Assembly (NCBI GenBank): GCA_018266965.1
Contig: JAFDZJ010000094.1
Span: 1-7,610 of the forward strand
DNA length: 7,610 nucleotides
Direction: 5' to 3'
Source of the DNA: Bacteroidota bacterium
Lineage (GTDB): Bacteria; Bacteroidota; Bacteroidia; Flavobacteriales; Weeksellaceae
The notes below the pieces were generated by a model that was not told the origin of the DNA, did no database searches, and saw nothing but the letters and a program-made list of their open reading frames with translations. Within the stretch, counting starts at the first letter, position 1; every line of letters starts with the position of its first letter. A program made the position numbers and the translations under genes. This document shows, piece by piece, positions 5,384-7,610 of the stretch.

Positions 5384-6114
5384 TACAAGAAGATATAAAT
5401 AAAGTAACACCTTACAACTCCGACGCTAGTAAAAAAAGCCAAGTCGAAGATATGTTTGATAATATCGCTCCAAAATATGACCTTTTGAATCATGTTTTGT
5501 CTATGAAAATTGATGTGATGTGGAGAAATACTTTGGTAAATTGGCTAAAAAAAGAATTACCAAAAAATGTTTTGGATGTGGCTACAGGTACAGGAGATCT
5601 AGCAATAGCAGTACAAAAAGGGACCAATTCCAAGGTTGTAGGATTGGATTTGTCGCAACAAATGTTAAATGTTGGTGTTATTAAAATAAAAAAACTTAAT
5701 TTAGACGGCGAAATTTCTATGCAAAAAGGAGATGCTGAAAAGCTACCATTTGTCGATAATCAATTTGATGCAGTTACCGTAGCTTTTGGAGTAAGGAATT
5801 TCGAAAATCTAAACCAAGGTTTAGCAGAATTAAAAAGAGTAGTGAAAAAAGGAAAAAGTATTTTTATACTAGAATTTTCCAAAGTAGAAGGTTTTTTAGG
5901 ACCATTTTATTCGTTCTATTTCAAAAATATTCTACCAAGGATAGGGAAATTAATATCAAAAGATAATAGAGCTTATACCTACCTTCCGGACTCTGTAAAT
6001 GCTTTTCCTTATGGAGAGAAAATGAAAAATATCCTCTTAGAAACAGGATTTGAAAAAGTAGAATATAAAAAACTAAGTTTTGGCATAGCCACCATTTATA
6101 AAGCAACAAAATAA
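5380..6114 (+). CDS. menG: demethylmenaquinone methyltransferase (MenG/UbiE)
   Basis: This is the SAM-dependent C-methyltransferase that performs the last step of menaquinone synthesis; flavobacteria use menaquinone, so menG fits better than ubiE. The 244-residue protein shows the UbiE signature YDLLNHVLSMKIDVMWR (33-49), SAM motif I VLDVATGTGDLA (64-75), GLDLSQQML (88-96), GDAEKLPF (117-124), FGVRNFEN (136-143), VVKKGKSIFILEFSK (154-168) and the C-terminal LPDSVNAFP (202-210) and SFGIATIYKA (233-242). The start is a TTG at 5380: an in-frame TAA lies two codons upstream, and the first ATG (5452) would remove the conserved VxxMFDxIAPKYD region. The TTG sits on the preceding gene's TGA (TTGA), implying translational coupling. 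porT follows after only 3 nt. Confidence 0.95.
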   Translation: MIQEDINKVTPYNSDASKKSQVEDMFDNIAPKYDLLNHVLSMKIDVMWRNTLVNWLKKELPKNVLDVATGTGDLAIAVQKGTNSKVVGLDLSQQMLNVGVIKIKKLNLDGEISMQKGDAEKLPFVDNQFDAVTVAFGVRNFENLNQGLAELKRVVKKGKSIFILEFSKVEGFLGPFYSFYFKNILPRIGKLISKDNRAYTYLPDSVNAFPYGEKMKNILLETGFEKVEYKKLSFGIATIYKATK

Positions 6115-6117
6115 ACT

Positions 6118-6903
6118 ATGAATAAATTTTTATCCAAAGCATTGATATTGGCAACTTTTGGCTCATCAATAATCGCCAATGCCCAATTATTCTCTACCAA
6201 TAACAGAATGGACAAATTGGAAGGGTTTGATCAACAAAAATTTTCTTGGGGTTTCTATCTCAACGGAAATATATACGATTATAAAATTGTACTCCACCCT
6301 AGATATGGTATGGATGTCAATCATAACCTAGTAAGTTCCAAAGAAAGCGTGAGTTTCGGGGCGGGACTTATCGGAAAAATGAGAATTTCAGACGATGTGG
6401 ATTTGAGGTTGGAACCTGGTTTGCAATTTGCTGAAAGAGAATTGACTTTCAATACTCAATCCAATGACCAGTACCAATATGGTACATTGACCAATCCTGC
6501 TTTCACACCAATCGCTTTGAAAGATTCCGACAAAAAAAGAGTGATAAAATCTACCTTGTTCGACATTCCTGTAATGGTGGAATATCATGGGTTAAGATGG
6601 TTCAACTCAAGACCTTATGTTGCTGCGGGAGCTAACTATATTGTGAATTTGCAATCCAATTCCAATAGTTCCGAAGACAATTTGCAAGGTACTTTCAGGA
6701 GTACAACACACAATTTTGCTTGGTCTGCAGAAATGGGTATTCAGTTTTATTTCAGTAGGTTCAAACTTACCCCGGGTATAAGAGGAACATTTTTCATGAA
6801 CAATGAAAAAGTTGCCGACAGAGCTACAACTCCTCCTTATTGGGAAGCTGCAATTTCTACATTACAATCCAGAGCAATTATGTTTGTTTTGAAATTTGAA
6901 TAA
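6118..6903 (+). CDS. porT: type IX secretion system outer-membrane protein PorT
   Basis: PorT (SprT in gliding flavobacteria) is an outer-membrane beta-barrel protein needed for the type IX secretion system. This protein has 261 residues, slightly above the roughly 240 usual for the family. A signal peptide of about 22 residues (Lys-3 and Lys-7, hydrophobic core, ANA|QLF cleavage) directs it through Sec. The mature part alternates polar and hydrophobic residues with many aromatic strand ends, for example SWGFYLNGNIYDYKIVLHPR (43-62), DVDLRLEPGLQFAERELTF and SRPYVAAGANYIVNL, and it ends in a strand closing with Phe-Glu. This fits the PorT/OMP_b-brl_2 barrel fold. Placement directly after menG matches the ubiE-sprT order known in flavobacteria and is a strong part of the identification. 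Only 3 nt separate it from menG, and a terminator follows. Confidence 0.85.
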   Translation: MNKFLSKALILATFGSSIIANAQLFSTNNRMDKLEGFDQQKFSWGFYLNGNIYDYKIVLHPRYGMDVNHNLVSSKESVSFGAGLIGKMRISDDVDLRLEPGLQFAERELTFNTQSNDQYQYGTLTNPAFTPIALKDSDKKRVIKSTLFDIPVMVEYHGLRWFNSRPYVAAGANYIVNLQSNSNSSEDNLQGTFRSTTHNFAWSAEMGIQFYFSRFKLTPGIRGTFFMNNEKVADRATTPPYWEAAISTLQSRAIMFVLKFE

Positions 6904-6929
6904 AATTTCACAAAAAAATATTCTAAAAC

Positions 6930-6960
6930 AACTACCTCGATTTTTATCGGGGTAGTTTTT
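6930..6960 (+). terminator. rho-independent terminator after porT
   Basis: AACTACCTCGAT (6930-6941) pairs with ATCGGGGTAGTT (6946-6957) over a TTTT loop: 12 bp with one wobble pair. The T run TTTTT (6956-6960) overlaps the stem end. It lies 27 nt after the porT stop and closes the operon. Confidence 0.88.
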
Positions 6961-6986
6961 GTTAATGAAATGCAAGTATAAATCAG

Positions 6987-6994
6987 TATATTTG
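6987..6994 (+). promoter_or_regulatory. -7 box of the MazG-like gene
   Basis: TATATTTG is an exact TAnnTTTG match ending 18 nt before the ATG at 7013. The only TTG upstream at a reasonable distance is at 6959-6961, in the T tract of the porT terminator, with a 25-nt spacer that is a little long. If used, the terminator tail would double as the -33 element. Confidence 0.5.
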
Positions 6995-7012
6995 TCATAA
7001 TTTAAGATAAAA

Positions 7013-7480
7013 ATGGAAAAAATAGACAGTCTAAATCAAGTAGCAGAGTTTCACAAGACTTTTAATGCTCCGATACTAGCAACACCACAAATACCGTCCA
7101 AAGAAAGAACAACATTAAGGGTTTCTCTTTTGCAAGAGGAACTCAATGAGTTGCAACAAGCTATCGTAGAAAATAATTTAGTGGAAATTGCAGATGCACT
7201 TTGTGATTTGCAATATGTACTCAGTGGTGCGGTTTTGGAATTTGGTATGGGAGAAAAATTTAATGAAATGTTTGCCGAAGTACACCGCTCCAATATGTCC
7301 AAAGCCTGTGCAACGGAAAAAGAAGCTCAAGAAACAGTAGAGCATTATTTGCAACAAGGTCAAGAATCTTTTTTTGAAAAATCCGGAGACAAATACAATG
7401 TCCATCGTTCTTCCGATAACAAAGTTTTGAAAAATAAATACTATTCTCCAGCCAATCTGGAAAATATAATCAATAAATAA
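7013..7480 (+). CDS. MazG-like nucleoside triphosphate pyrophosphohydrolase
   Basis: This 155-residue cytoplasmic protein belongs to the all-alpha NTP-pyrophosphatase (MazG / phosphoribosyl-ATP pyrophosphohydrolase-like) superfamily, which hydrolyses NTPs or dNTPs to the monophosphate and pyrophosphate and often clears non-canonical nucleotides. The metal-binding residues are visible: EELNE (42-46) gives the EExxE motif, and EIAD (58-61) followed by Asp65 gives the ExxD part, separated by a helix turn as in the family. The N-terminus (QVAEFHKTFNAP, 9-20) is typical of short MazG-like proteins. The tail HRSNMSKACA (91-100) and the GDKYNVHRS segment (125-133) resemble phage and bacterial forms acting on deoxynucleotides, but I cannot name the substrate. 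It starts a new unit after the porT terminator and is followed after 14 nt by a gene for an exported protein. Confidence 0.85.
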   Translation: MEKIDSLNQVAEFHKTFNAPILATPQIPSKERTTLRVSLLQEELNELQQAIVENNLVEIADALCDLQYVLSGAVLEFGMGEKFNEMFAEVHRSNMSKACATEKEAQETVEHYLQQGQESFFEKSGDKYNVHRSSDNKVLKNKYYSPANLENIINK

Positions 7481-7494
7481 CAGAAATAAAAAAA

Positions 7495-7610
7495 ATGAAA
7501 AACAGATTATTACAAGTCCTGGTAGTACTTTCCTTGGTGCTTTCTGCTAATATCAATGCACAAAAAGTTGTGGTAAACAGAGAGGTAGAAACCGAAAAAG
7601 ACGGTAAAAT
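7495..7610 (+). CDS. exported protein, 3' part beyond the window
   Basis: ATG at 7495 opens a frame that runs off the right edge; 38 codons are visible. The protein begins with Lys-3 and Arg-4, a hydrophobic core LLQVLVVLSLVLSANI (5-20) and a likely signal-peptidase I site INA|QKV after residue 22, so it is exported to the periplasm or outer membrane. The mature part begins VVVNREVETEKDG; I do not recognise the family. The 14-nt gap after the MazG-like gene and the lack of a TAnnTTTG box between them suggest cotranscription. Confidence 0.8.
   Translation, partial: MKNRLLQVLVVLSLVLSANINAQKVVVNREVETEKDGK

Noticed and set aside
5452..6114. menG starting at the first ATG (5452)
   Set aside because: This removes the conserved N-terminal KxxQVxDMFDxIAPKYD region; TTG at 5380 preserves it.
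7013..7480. MazG as part of a mazEF toxin-antitoxin locus
   Set aside because: No toxin or antitoxin gene is adjacent; the protein is a single-domain pyrophosphohydrolase followed by an exported protein.
1..7610. Mobile element or genomic island
   Set aside because: No transposase, integrase, terminal inverted repeats or tRNA attachment site is visible, and the genes are housekeeping in character.

Overview
The window looks like chromosomal DNA from a member of the Bacteroidota, most likely class Flavobacteriia, possibly near Chryseobacterium in the Weeksellaceae (genus is a guess). The reasons are the low G+C, the lack of Shine-Dalgarno sequences, a Bacteroidota-type TAnnTTTG -7 box ahead of almost every transcription unit, and a menG-porT gene pair that carries a component of the type IX secretion system (T9SS), which is confined to this phylum.

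Layout. At the left edge, the first codons of a gene on the minus strand may be present (1-12). Next come prmA (minus; ribosomal protein L11 methyltransferase) and, divergent from it, a FabH-type ketoacyl-ACP synthase III (plus). The synthase gene ends at a strong hairpin terminator whose right arm overlaps the 3' end of a convergent orphan sensor histidine kinase (minus, GTG start). Upstream of the kinase lies a gene-free stretch (3312-3648) with two tandem-repeat arrays: a 32-34 bp hairpin-bearing repeat and a 7-bp repeat. The 7-bp repeat runs into the stop codon of a second, more divergent KAS III-like gene (minus).

That second synthase gene shares a 94-bp divergent promoter region with an apparent three-gene operon on the plus strand: a membrane-anchored protein of unknown function, menG/ubiE (TTG start, 4-nt overlap with the preceding gene) and porT, closed by a strong terminator. 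A further unit follows: a MazG-like nucleotide pyrophosphohydrolase and the start of an exported protein cut by the window end.

How the genes fit together. Most are housekeeping: ribosomal protein methylation, fatty-acid or acyl-chain condensation, menaquinone synthesis, nucleotide-pool sanitation and T9SS outer-membrane assembly. I see no mobile element, CRISPR array, tRNA, rRNA or defence cassette. The least explained parts are the double repeat array, the second KAS III-like enzyme with an altered CoA-binding region, the unknown protein in front of menG-porT, and the kinase with Gln after its phospho-accepting His.
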